A stretch of DNA of 64,000 nt from Lucinisca nassula (taxonomy: Eukaryota > Mollusca > Bivalvia > Lucinida > Lucinidae). Position 1 is the stretch's first letter. Every line of letters starts with the position of its first letter. Below the pieces are notes generated by a model that was not told the origin of the DNA, searched no databases, and saw only the letters and a program-made list of their open reading frames with translations. The translations under genes and the position numbers were made by a program. Of this stretch, positions 41,474 to 51,639 are shown piece after piece. The stretch is from the NCBI GenBank assembly GCA_963580285.1, contig OY757011.1, positions 114,982,766 through 115,046,765 of the forward strand, read 5' to 3'.

Positions 41474-43275
41474 AAGGCCCCTTCCCTGCAAGGACCTGTA
41501 AATCTTAAACCATAAGGCTAAGAAACTCAATTTCGTGTTCCCTAGTAAGTGATTTTCAATGGAAAATGTCACAAGGAATACACATGTGAAACATGAAAGC
41601 CCTATCACCCATGGTTATGAAATAACAGGAGATATTTTTTTGAAAAAGGGGAGATGATTAGTGAAAATAAGCAATATAGTAATGGCCCTTTGTCAGAATG
41701 TAGCCTGACAAACACACACCCAAATGCAATTTGTCAGGATGTAGGTCTTGTGATGGTAATTATGTGTGTGATGTTTCATGAGAGTAGACAAAATACTTTT
41801 GAAGTTATCACCGAGGTTAAGGTTTTTGGTTTAGGTGTGACAAACACACAAGTTATTCTCCTTTGTCAGAATGTAGGTCTTGTGATGGTAAGTATGTGTG
41901 TGAAGTTTCATAAGAGTAGGGCCAGGTTAAGGCGTGACAAACACAAGTTTCGAGGCGTCTGATCTGGGCCTGTTCTGTTTGCCACTTACCCCTTTTGGGG
42001 TTTCCGGTACCAAATGGGTTTAACCTAAAGTCTAAGAATTCCCTAGTTAGTGATTTTCAAAAAAAGACTGCAAAAATAAGGAGAAATGTAAGGCCCCTTC
42101 CGTGCAAGGGCATGTAAATCTTAAACCATAAGACAAAGAAACTCAGTTTTGTGTTCCCTAGTAAGTGATTTTCAATGAAGAATGTCACAAGGAATATATA
42201 TGTGAAATATGAAAGCCCTATTACCCATGGTTATGAAACAACAGGAGATATTTTTTGAAAAAGGGGAGATAATTCAGTGTAAATAAGCAACATAATAATT
42301 ATGGCCCTTTGTCAGAATGTAGGTTTTGTGATGGTAAGTATGTGTGTGAAGTTTAATGAGAGTAGGATAAATACTTTTAAAATTTTGACCGAGTTTAAGT
42401 TGTTTGGTTATTGCCTGACAAACACACACCGAAAAGCAATATAGTTGTGGCCCTTTGTCAGAATGTAGATCTTGTGATAGTAAGTAAGTGTGTGCAGTTT
42501 CATCAGAGTAGGGCAAATACTTTTGAAGTTATGACCGAGGTTAAGTTTTTTGGTTAAGGCGTGACAAACACATGGACAAAAGCAGTATGGTTTGTCAGAA
42601 TGTAGGTCTTGTGATTGTTAGTATGAGTGTGAAGTTTCATGTGAGTAGGGATAATACATTTGAAGTTATAACCGGTTAAATGTTTTGGTTTAGATTTGAA
42701 ACTGACTGACAAGGAGATTACTATAGGGCACCCAAAATACTGTGTAGGGCCCTAATTAAGAAGGGAAGTAACTCTGTAAATACTGTTGGTAGGGTCATGC
42801 TTCTTGCATTCTGTGATTTCTCTCATAGCCCCCTATCAGTGTATCAAGTTTCACTAAATTACCTTTAAAACTTTTAGAGATATGCTCTGGACAAGCTTAA
42901 TATAGCAAAAACTAAAAAGGGAAATAACTCTGTAATTACTTGTGATAGAGTTACAATTCTTGCACTCTGCACTTCCTCTGATGGCCATCTATCAATGTAT
43001 TAAGTTTCACTTAAATCCCTTCTATACTTTCAGAGATATGCTCCGGACAATCTTTTCATTGAAATAGATAAGAAGGGAAGTAACTCCATAAATACTGGTG
43101 ACAGGGTTATGGTTCTTGTATTTTACGATTCCCCTCATCGCCTTCTATCAGTATATCAAGTTTCACTTAAATACCTTTAATACTTTTAGAGATATAGAGC
43201 GTGACGGACGGACGGATGGTCGGACGGACGGACAAAGCGGCGACTATATGGCTCCCCCTTCGGGGAGCATAAAAA
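41474..43275 (+). mobile_element. Pearl-like element(s) with two core-repeat types and a GCTCCCC hairpin
   Basis: The left block has a 612-bp repeat (AGGCCCCTTCCSTGCAAGG at 41474 and 42086) and ~140-bp units with TGTCAGAATGTAGGTCTTGTG (41868, 42308, 42595). The right block (42762-43195) has three ~154-bp units starting GAAGGGAAGTAACTCTGTAA. A GGACGGACGGATGGTCGG tract (43204-43232) and a perfect hairpin, GCTCCCC-CTTC-GGGGAGC (43251-43268), follow, then ATAAAAAA. An M3 fragment with its right end (41948-42022) is embedded. Confidence 0.75.
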
Positions 43276-43791
43276 ATGGATTTTCATTTGTTCAAGAAAT
43301 ATCGTTAGTGCTTTAAACATTGATTTACTTCTGAAAGCCACAAGGCATGAAATTTGAAGCCTTATATTCTCAAAAAAAAAAAGAAGAAAAGAAAAAGATT
43401 ACTGTTTGCTCTAGAATTTTCTGGTGCTTTGGGGATTATTCTGCCTAGGTATAAGTAAATGGACCCAGGATTGATAGGAAAACTGAATACATGGAAGCTG
43501 GGAATGCAACTGCAAAATAAGGTTATAATACAAATTAAATAACTTGATCTCCTTGAGAGTAAGGCAGAGTGACGTCTAGATTGAAATGTACATTTTCTTC
43601 CTATGCATGCCATATGTGAATGCACACCAGAAAAGTGGACCCCAAATGTGCAAAGTCAGCAGCTCCCAGTGGGAGGTAGGGTCCACATAAACACTGATAG
43701 GAAAATAGGGCTGGAACACTATGTGACACACATAGAAAAAGATGGAGTTCATCCCTGTATGAAAAAAAAAATATTATTAGTCCCTTCACCC
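43276..43791. other. HGSNAT intron, unassigned stretch
   Basis: Contains an A-rich run at 43371-43395 and a possible M6 scrap at 43325-43370; otherwise nothing recognised. Confidence 0.4.
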
Positions 43792-44017
43792 TTAACACAT
43801 TTTGTACCCAAAACCCCAAAACGGGTAATTGGTAAACAGTACAGGCCCAGATCAGATGTCACAAAACACGCAGTCTGATCAGGGCCTACACTGTTTGCAA
43901 AAAGTTCAGCCATTTTCCAAATAAATTTTGAAGAAAACACAACCTGACAACCCTAAATTTCGAAATGGACTCCTGCTATATATATATTCCAACTTCCATT
44001 TGGTACAAAATAGGTTA
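43792..44017. mobile_element. M3 MITE, full copy
   Basis: It runs TTAACACATTTTGTACCC to TTTGGTACAAAATAGGTTA. The core is CAGATCAGATGTCACAAAACACG and AGTCTGATCAGGGCC. Confidence 0.85.
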
Positions 44018-44126
44018 TGAGGGTACTTTTCTAACATTCATTGAAGTATGAACAGCATAGGCTCATGTCAATTAATATGTTGTTCATACTTCCATGACAT
44101 TGTAAAATTACCATAATTACTTACAT

Positions 44127-44295
44127 TTAACCCATTTTGTACCAAATGGAAACTTCCACTAAATATATAGCACAAGTCTATTCAAAATTTAGGGGTATCA
44201 GGTTGTGTTCAGATGCCCTGTTCTGCGGCATCTGATCTGATCCTGCACTGTTTGCCAGAGTACCCATTTTGGGGTTTCCGGTACCAAATGGGTTA
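44127..44295. mobile_element. M3 MITE, inverted, internally deleted
   Basis: TTAACCCATTTTGTACCAAATGG on the left and CGGTACCAAATGGGTTAG on the right; only one arm of the core (TGCGGCATCTGATCTGATCC) is kept. Confidence 0.82.
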
Positions 44296-44646
44296 GTAAA
44301 TGTCTTCATTGAAGTGAGAACAATGTTACACTCAGATACTTAACAAGTGTGTTTTTTTCTTTAAATGATCCAAGAATGTAAATATTAATTTATGTGATAT
44401 GTTTTCAAAACTAACATGACATATGCACATAGTTTTCTAAGTAACTCCTCAAACTAATTGTTATGCAAAAAAAACAGTTTTATCGAGTAAAACTGGGGTT
44501 TGCAGGTTTGCAGGGGTACACATTATTTTTCTAATTTCTGCTCAAAAACATAGACTGTGGTTACTCGTTAGAACCGCCTCGTTGAGCGTTGAGGCGGTTC
44601 TAACGAGAATTCACAATCTTTGTTTTTAGCTGAAATAAGAAATATA

Positions 44647-45985
44647 CGAGGACTGTTCAAATATGAATGCAAGTAGAACGTTTTCTCATGCACTAATGCG
44701 AAAATTACCTGGAAATAAATATCAGTTTAGAAAAACATTTTACCTATACATTGATACCAAATCTGTTAAAATCGGTCCACTTTAGCCATGTATATCGTTC
44801 GATAAACACTGTCTACTCTTGTATACTAATACAAAACATGGTTGGAAGAAGGTCAGAGTAGGCCTTTGAAATACGGTCCTATATTAAGAATCATTGTATT
44901 CTTGGTATACGGTGCAAAGACATTTTTGATGAAATATGTTCCGTTTATGGGCATAATGAAATGTCTTTTCCGACAGTTTTTCATTGGTGTAAGAAATTCA
45001 GCTGTGGGCTAGGCTCAACCGAAGATGCACCACATGATCGTCGGCTGAAAAGAGCAACATCTGCTAAGATGGTTGCTAGAGTGAAAGAAATAGTTCCTAC
45101 CGATGCACGATACACCACTAGGCAAATAGCTGGTATGGTTGGCATCTCATTAGGAGCAGCTCATACAATTCTGAAACGGGATTTGAAAATGAGAAAGATC
45201 TGTGCTAGATGGATTCCCCATCTGTTGACAGATAAGCAGAAAAAGACACGCATTCAGTGCGCCAAGAAGTTGCTTAAAAAGTTTCAAAATTACAATGCAC
45301 GGCCTTTCGCTAATGTCGTCATAGGTGACGAGACATGGGTTCACTTTTTTGAGCCAAAACAAAACATTCAGAACAAAATATGGGCAACAAAGTATTGCAA
45401 AAGACCATGCATTGCAAAGCGGACCTTGAGCGTCAAGAAGGTAATGTATGCCATATTCTTTTCAAATCAGGGCCCTGCTATTCAGGTTGCTGTGCCTAAA
45501 GCAAATCTGTAAATGCGAAGTTATACAAGAATAAAGTTCTTCGAAAATTGAAGAAATATTTCAAAGAACGAAGACCCGCAACTGGTTTGGCCAATGTCAG
45601 ATTGCTACATGACAATGTGTCATCGCACAAGGCGTTCATTGTGCAAGACTATCTGAAGCAGGAAAAGGTTGTTGAACTCCCTCACCCCCTGTATTCCCCT
45701 GACCTTGCCGCGTGTGACTTTTTTTTGTTCCCGCGGCTGAAAATTTACCTTTCTGGTCGAAAATTTGTACAGCGCAAACACCTCGGTTCTGCAATATTCC
45801 AGTGCCTTCATAGTATACCTCGAAAAGACTACCAAAATGAAAATGCTTTGATTGGATCAGAAGGCTGAAAGTTTGTATATCTGTTAAAGGGGAATACTTT
45901 GAGGGGACAAAATAAATTTTTTATCGAAATCTATCACGGAATCTTTTTTATGTGCTTAGTTGCGTTCATATTTATACAGTCCTCG
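44647..45985 (+). mobile_element. mariner-family DNA transposon (1339 bp), inactivated
   Basis: Inverted ends CGAGGACTGTTCAAATATGA and, at the right, the complement of CGAGGACTGTATAAATATGA, differ at few positions and are flanked by TA (44645-44646 and 45986-45987). The length is typical of mariner. The transposase gene fills the interior but is broken. It lies in the HGSNAT intron between the last two exons, on the opposite strand to the gene. Confidence 0.95.
44838..45915 (+). pseudogene. mariner transposase, DD34D type, with one early stop and two frameshifts
   Basis: The first ATG in frame is at 44838. A TAG interrupts after seven codons (44859). The frame then runs through the helix-turn-helix region (FHWCKKFSCG, IAGMVGISLGAAHTIL) and WIPHLLTDKQKK to the first catalytic Asp in GDETWVHFFEPK (45327). 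A 1-base shift near 45505 ends it. The next frame carries HDNVSSHKA (second Asp, 45611) and HPLYSPDLAACDFFLFPRLK (third Asp, 45716). There are exactly 34 residues between the last two Asp, defining DD34D mariner. A second shift near 45850 precedes the natural C-terminus, which would end at TAA 45913-45915. All three catalytic Asp codons remain, but no intact protein can be made. Confidence 0.93.
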
Positions 45986-46320
45986 TATCACATATTTTCA
46001 TATGAAAACTTTCTTTTTACGGTGGTAAAATTTACAATGTCTTTGTATAGGCATGTTTTCGTAATGAAAATTTGGGCATTTATGTCAAATAAAATCCTAA
46101 AGTAGTGACTCTCCAAGGGTATACTTAAGATCAACAATTAAAGTGAACAAGAGAGTGAACAGATATGGTATTTTTACAGTGAATGAATATATATATTTGC
46201 TGCTCATTTTGAAGGGAAACCACTCTCATAAGAATTTGCTTCCGTTATATGAGTCCTTTTGGAAAATTGGGGCTTCTCTTCAAGGAAAGAATTTGCTCCT
46301 TTAGCAGCAATTTTTATCGA

Positions 46321-46562
46321 TTAAGGGGATTGGGAACACCTGGCAGATTTTTCCACCATTTCTAAAAGGGAGACAACTTTTGGGAGTTACTGTTGGTTTT
46401 TCTATAAGCCCTGTCCTGCTGAAAAAGGGGTCTACTCTTAAAAGAAAGAATTTGCTCCTCAGGAGAAAATTCTTTCCTTTAAGAGTTGACCCCTATTGAC
46501 ATGGGAGACAAAAATACTTTTACAGGAGTTACCTCCCCTGAAGGTGTTCCTATTCCCCTTAA
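46321..46562. mobile_element. M8 MITE, full copy with TTAA at both edges
   Basis: It runs TTAAGGGGATTGGGAACACC to GGTGTTCCTATTCCCCTTAA. The central palindrome is GAATTTGCTCCTCAGGAG near 46455. A second partial M8-like arm (46255-46320) lies next to it. The last HGSNAT intron donor is 100 bp to the right. Confidence 0.88.
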
Positions 46563-46663
46563 GAGAAGCCCTATGGTACAGGAAGCCAACAGGAAGCCAA
46601 ACCTGCAGATCTAAGTGTTCTCTCTTGGAGGTGTAACCATTCACAGTGAGTAATGTATTTTAC

Positions 46664-46776
46664 CTGGGTAATAAAACGGTGCACCAGACCAAATTTTGTA
46701 GACATCTATAGTAACATAACAGAAGGCCAGTAGAATAAATGCCATAGAAGACAAAGCCAGAACAAAGGTGAAAGAC
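46664..46776 (-). CDS. HGSNAT: HGSNAT penultimate coding exon in the window
   Basis: The acceptor TTTTTCAG precedes 46776 and the donor GTAAAA follows 46664. The exon starts with one base completing the Trp of KNLW, then encodes SFTFVLALSSMAFILLAF, a transmembrane helix, followed by CYVTIDVYKIWSGAPFYYP and the first base of the Gly that opens GMN in the next exon. In the family this stretch is the luminal/membrane segment just before the last helix, with PFFYPG or PFYYPG strongly kept. Its length (113 nt) gives phases 2 to 1, matching both neighbours. The frame is clean despite dense repeats around it. Confidence 0.93.
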
Positions 46777-46904
46777 CTGAAAAATATAGAAAACAAACAT
46801 AGTAGTTTATCATCAATATCATAAAATCTGGCTATACTGCAGTACTATTAATCCACTATCCAGATGCAGCAGCTTGTCTGTTCATATATTGTCTTTTACA
46901 CATT

Positions 46905-47000
46905 TTTACCTGTAAAAGGGAAATGGACAAACAGTGCAGACCCAGATCAGATGCCGCATGATGTGGCATCTGATCAGGGTCTACACTGTAAGCAGAATTT
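46905..47000. mobile_element. M3-type palindrome
   Basis: ACAGTGCAGACCCAGATCAG, GATGCCGCATGATGTGGCATC and CTGATCAGGGTCTACACTGT form the core. The outer arms are worn. Confidence 0.7.
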
Positions 47001-47094
47001 TCTGTCAAAAAGAGAATAATAATGAAACAAGAGGGCCATGATGGCCCTGGATCACTCACCTGATCCATAGTGTAACAAGTGGGCCCCAGAGAGG

Positions 47095-49668
47095 GCCATT
47101 ATTGGCCCCAGGGTTTTAATGTGCATAATGTTGAGGGAGGTCTTAAAGTTGAAGCTTCATACCAAACATCAACAAAGGCTATAATTAGAACAATCTTGGC
47201 AAAGGTCCACTAGATAAAGCTACACATCAAATTTCAAAGACCTGGGCCTTGCAGTTTCAGAGAAGAAGATTTTTTTTAAAGATATTCCCTACATAAGCCT
47301 ATGCAAAACCAAATGGCCCCAGGGCTATATAAATCTATGTAAAAACAAAGGGCCCCGGCCCGGGGTGGGGGCATTTGTGGCCCCAGGGCTATAATTTGAA
47401 CAATCTTGGTAGAGGTCCACTAGATAAAGCTCCATACTAAATATCAAAGGCCTTGGCCTTGCAGTTTCAGAGAAGATTTTTAAAGATTTCCCTATATAAG
47501 TCTATGCAAAACCAAAGGGCCCCGGAGCGGGGACATTTTTGGTACCAGGGCTATAATTTGAATAATTTTGATAGAGGTCCACTAGATGCAGCTTCATACC
47601 AAATATCAAAGACCCAGGCCTTGTGGTTTCAGAGAAGAAGATTTTTGAAGATTTTCCGCATGTAAGTCTATGTAAAACCATAGGGCCCCAGAGTGGGGGC
47701 ATTTTTGGCCCCAGGGCTATAATTTTAACAATCTTGGTAGAGGTCCATTAGATGCAACTTCATACCAAATTTCAAAGTCCTGGGCCTTGTGGTTTCAGAG
47801 AAGATTTTTAAAGATTATCCCTATATAAGTCTATGTAAAACCAAAGGGCCCCGGGACGGGGCCACTTTTGGCCCCAGCACTATAATTTGAATCATCTTGG
47901 TAGGGGTCCTTTAGAAGAAGCTTCATACCAAATATAAAAGACCTAGGCCTTGTGGTTTCAGAGAAGAAGATTTTTAAAGATTTTCCCTATATAAGTCTAT
48001 GTAAAACCAAAGGGCCCCTGAGCGGGGGCATTTTTGGCCCAAGGGCTATAATTTGAACAATCTTGGTAGGGGTCCACTAGATGAAGCTTCATACAAAATA
48101 TCAAAGTCCTGGGCCTTGCGGTTTCAGAGAAGAAGATTTTTAAAGATTTTCCCTATATAAGGCCATGTAAAACCAAAGGGTCCCAGTCGGAGGCTTTTTT
48201 TGCCCCAGCACTATAATTTGAACAATCTTGGTAGGGGTCCACTAGATAAAGCTTAATTCCAAATATCAAAGTCCTGGGCCTTGCAGTTTCAGAGCAGAAG
48301 ATTTTTAAAGATTTTCCCTATATAAGCCTATGTAAAACCAAAGGGCCCGGCGGCGGGGACATTTTTGGCCTCAGCACTATCATTTGAATAATCTTGTTAG
48401 GGGTCTTTTAGATGAAGCTTCATACCAAATATAAAAGACCTAGGCCTTGTGGTTTCAGAGAAAAGGATTTTTAAAGATTTTCCCTCTATAAGTCTATGTA
48501 AAAACAAAGGGCCCCTGAGCGGGGGCATTTTTGGCCCAAGGGCGATAGTTTGAACAATCTTGGTAGAGGTCCATTGGATGAAGCTTCATTCTAAATATCA
48601 AAGTCCTGGACCTTGCGGTTTCAGAGAAGAAGATTTTTAAAGATTTTCCCTATATAAGTCTATGTAAAACCAAAGGGCCCCTGAGCAGGGGGATTTTTGG
48701 CCCAAGGGCTATAATTTGAACAATCTTGGTAGGGGTCCACTAGATGAAGCTTCATACAAAATATCAAAGTCCTGGGCCTTGCGGTTTCAGAGAAGAAGAT
48801 TTTTAAAGATTTTCCCTATATAAGCCTATGTAAAACCAAAGGGCCCCAGGTGGAGGCTTTTTTTGCCCCAGCACTATAATTTGAACAATCTTGGTAGGGG
48901 TCCACTAGATAAAGCTTAATACCAAATATCAAAGTCCTGGGCCTTGCAGTTTCAGAGCAGAAGATTTTTAAAGATTTTCCCTATATAAGCCTATGTAAAA
49001 CCAAAGGGCCCGGGGGTGGGGACATTTTTGGCCTCAGCACTATCATTTGAATAATCTTGTTAGGGGTCTTTTAGATGAAGCTTCATACCAAATATAAAAG
49101 ACCTAGGCCTTGTGGTTTCAGAGAAAAGGATTTTTAAAGATTTTCCCTATATAAGTCTATGTAAAAACAAAGGGCCCCTGAGCGGGGGCATTTTTGGCCC
49201 AAGGGCGATAATTTGAACAATCTTGGTAGAGGTCCAATGGATGAAGCTTCATTCTAAATATCAAAGTCCTGGACCTTGCGGTTTCAGAGAAGAAGATTTT
49301 TAAAGATTTTCCCTATATAAGGCCATGTAAAACCAAAGGGCCCCGGAACGGGGGCATTTTTTGCCCCAGCACTATAATTTGAACAATCTTGGTAGGGGTC
49401 CACTAGATAAAGCTTAATACCAAATATCAAAGTCCTGGGCCTTGCAGCTTCAGAGCAGAAGATTTTTAAAGATTTTCCCTATATAAGCCTATGTAAAACC
49501 AAAGGGCCCGGGGGCGGGGACATTTTTGGCCTCAGCACTATCATTTGAATAATCTTGTTAGGGGTCTTTTAGATGAAGCTTCATACCAAATATAAAAGAC
49601 CTAGGCCTTGTGGTTTCAGAGAAAAGGATTTTTAAAGATTTTCCCTATATAAGTCTATGTAAAACTAG
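47095..49668. repeat. ~165-bp tandem array with higher-order structure, about 15 units
   Basis: Units share CTATATAAGTCTATGTAAAAC, AAAGGGCCCC and TTGAACAATCTTGGTAGGGG. A variant unit marked TCATTTGAATAATCTTGTTAG begins at about 48366, 49034 and 49536, that is 668 and 502 bp apart, or 4 and 3 monomers. The intervening variants recur in the same order. Confidence 0.93.
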
Positions 49669-50715
49669 AGTGTTCACAAGTTTTTTCTTTAATTTGACCT
49701 ACTGACCTACTTTTTGACCCGAAAAGACCTTTATTCAAACTTAGCCAAGATATTGTCACAATGACCATTCTGAGCAAGATTAATGATTTAACCAAACTTG
49801 TGGCCTCCTGAGTATTCACAAGGTTTTTCTATGATTTGACCTACTGACCTCCTTTTCAACCGGACATGAGTTTTTTCTTTAATTTGACCTACTGACCTAC
49901 TTTTTGACCCGAAAAGACCTTTATTCAAACTTAGCCAAGATATTGTCACAATGACCATTCTGAGCAAGATTAATGATTTAACCAAACTTGTGGCCTCCTG
50001 AGTATTCACAAGGTTTTTCTATGATTTGACCTACTGACCTACTTTTCAACCGGACCGAGATATTGTCATGATGATCATTCTGAGCAAGTTTGATTATGAT
50101 TGGACCAAAATTGTGGCCCCTAGGGTGTTCACAAGGTTTTTATATGATTTGACCCGCTGACCTACTTTTTAACCCGATATGACCCATATTCGAACTGGAC
50201 TGAAATATTGTCACAATGGTCATTCTGAGCAAGTTTCATGATAATTGGACCAAAACAGTGGCCTTCAGAGTGTTCACAAGGTTTTTCTATGATTTGACCT
50301 ACTGACCTACTTTTTGACCGGACATGACCCATATTCGAACTTGACCAAGATATTGTCATGATGATCATTCTGAGCAAGTTTGATTATGATTGGACCAAAA
50401 TTGTGGCCTCTAGGGTGTTCACAAGGTTTTTCTATGATTTGACCCGCTGACCTACTTTTTAAGCCGACATGATCCATATTCAAACTTCACTAAAATATTG
50501 TCACAATGATCATTCTGAGCAAGTTTGATGATGATTGGACCAAAATTGTGGCCTCTCGAGTGTTCACAAGGTTTTTCTATGATTTGACCTACTGACCTAC
50601 TTTTTTACCCGACATGACCCAAATTCGAACTTGACCGAGATATTGTCATGATTATCATTCTGAGCAAGTTTGATGATAATTGGACCAAAACTGTGGCCTC
50701 TAGTGTGTTCACAAG
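49669..50715. repeat. 145-bp DR2-bearing array, inverted copy
   Basis: The plus strand reads GATTTGACCTACTGACCTAC and GATCATTCTGAGCAAG in each unit, the reverse complement of the arrays at 3520 and 21545. A stretch of about 180 bp is repeated exactly 190 bp apart (49680-49860 and 49870-50050). Confidence 0.94.
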
Positions 50716-50832
50716 AAAAAGTTTACGCACGACGGACGACGGACGACGACGCCGGACATCTTACTGTCACAAAAGCTCACCATGACCTTCGGTCAGGTGA
50801 GCTAAAAAAAACCAGATCCAACACACCTTAAC

Positions 50833-51120
50833 GGCCCCCGCCCATTAGGGCTTGAAGAAATATATGGGCTGCATGATGCTTCCACGCAGAGCTGATACCG
50901 ACCCGCACACGAGTACTCATAAACTGTTTAGAGGATCTAAGCCTGCCCAGGCAAAGCGGTGCGAGTCAGCCCTTCCATGCTTATAAACCCTATTGGTTTC
51001 ATTGGGCAGCAGGGCTTCTCAATGTCGGGTAAAAGTCCCACAAAATTGGTTGCAACGTCTCCAAAATGACCTGATACAGTGTTGATGGGTATGTTAAACC
51101 TCAAATCAAACAAACAAACA
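50833..51120 (+). mobile_element. SINE-A, full length
   Basis: Head GGCCCCCGCCCATTAGGGC, tail GTATGTTAAACCTCAAATC plus (CAAA)n. It begins 28 bp past the end of the P element. Confidence 0.9.
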
Positions 51121-51177
51121 AAATAATTTAGCCACATCCATTTCTGACTTTGAACAAAACAGATTACTTGATATGGT

Positions 51178-51302
51178 TTATTCTTGCAAATTCACAAACT
51201 GCATGTCAAGCAGTGTAGATGCTGATCTACAGAAGCCATCTGATCTGTATCTGCAGTGTTTGCAAAGGTTCGGGTTGTTCTGAACAGCAGGATAAGGGTT
51301 AA
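51178..51302. mobile_element. TTAACCC-ended fragment, right end, with M3-type core
   Basis: CAAGCAGTGTAGATGCTGATC and GATCTGTATCTGCAGTGTTTGC form a worn core. The end AACAGCAGGATAAGGGTTAA is the inverted counterpart of 39928. Confidence 0.6.
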
Positions 51303-51429
51303 TAAGACCTGTCGCCAGGCAGGATAGCTCACCGGAAGTCGCACTTTGACTCAGTTGCACAAAGGCAAATTTTCAGACCCTTAACAGAAACAAAGTCACA
51401 AAGCAAGAATCCAGTGCTATTTCAATATA

Positions 51430-51607
51430 CAGTCCAACCTGTATTAAGCAAGCATGTAAGGGATAACCAAAATGTGCTTGCTTAAGACAGGTGCTTGCTT
51501 AATACAGGTGAATTTCAATGCATTTGCCTTTTGGGGGAACCAAATGCATGCTTGTTTAAGACAGGTTGCTTGCTTATCAGAGGTGGCCACTATGACAGGT
51601 TTTACTG
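51430..51607. mobile_element. TA-flanked MITE (ends CAGTCCAACCTGTATTAAGC), 178 bp
   Basis: Inverted ends are CAGTCCAACCTGTATTAAGC and CAGTAAAACCTGTCATAG, with TA at 51428-51429 and 51608-51609. GCTTGCTTAAGACAGG recurs internally. The CAGT start links it to M2 and to 38469. Confidence 0.85.
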
Positions 51608-51639
51608 TAGTTATATTAAAATCTATCAATAAATGTAGC

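Larger units (their letters stand above)
44466..46066. mobile_element. M1 MITE split by a mariner insertion
   Basis: The left part holds the palindrome, here with an extra GAGCGTT in the loop (44565-44605), and stops at AAGAAATATA. The right part resumes TCACATATTTTCATATG (45988) and ends GGCATGTTTTCGTAATG. Other M1 copies show AAGAAAAATATCACAATTT as the uninterrupted sequence. The outer left end is not recognisable. Confidence 0.88.
47027..50805 (+). mobile_element. P element, 3.8 kb, two different arrays
   Basis: The 5' end is ACAAGAGGGCCATGATGG, as at 22628 (inverted). The 3' end is the hairpin at 50774-50803 (AGCTCACC...GGTGAGCT), preceded by GACGGACGACGACGCCGGAC. It contains a 165-bp array (47095-49668), unrelated to other arrays except 56330-59520, and then the DR2-bearing 145-bp array in inverted orientation (49669-50715). 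It lies in the 6.6-kb HGSNAT intron, opposite in orientation to the gene. Confidence 0.85.

Noticed and set aside
44961..45868. An intact, active mariner transposase
   Set aside because: A stop at 44859 and 1-base shifts near 45505 and 45850 separate the catalytic parts into different frames.
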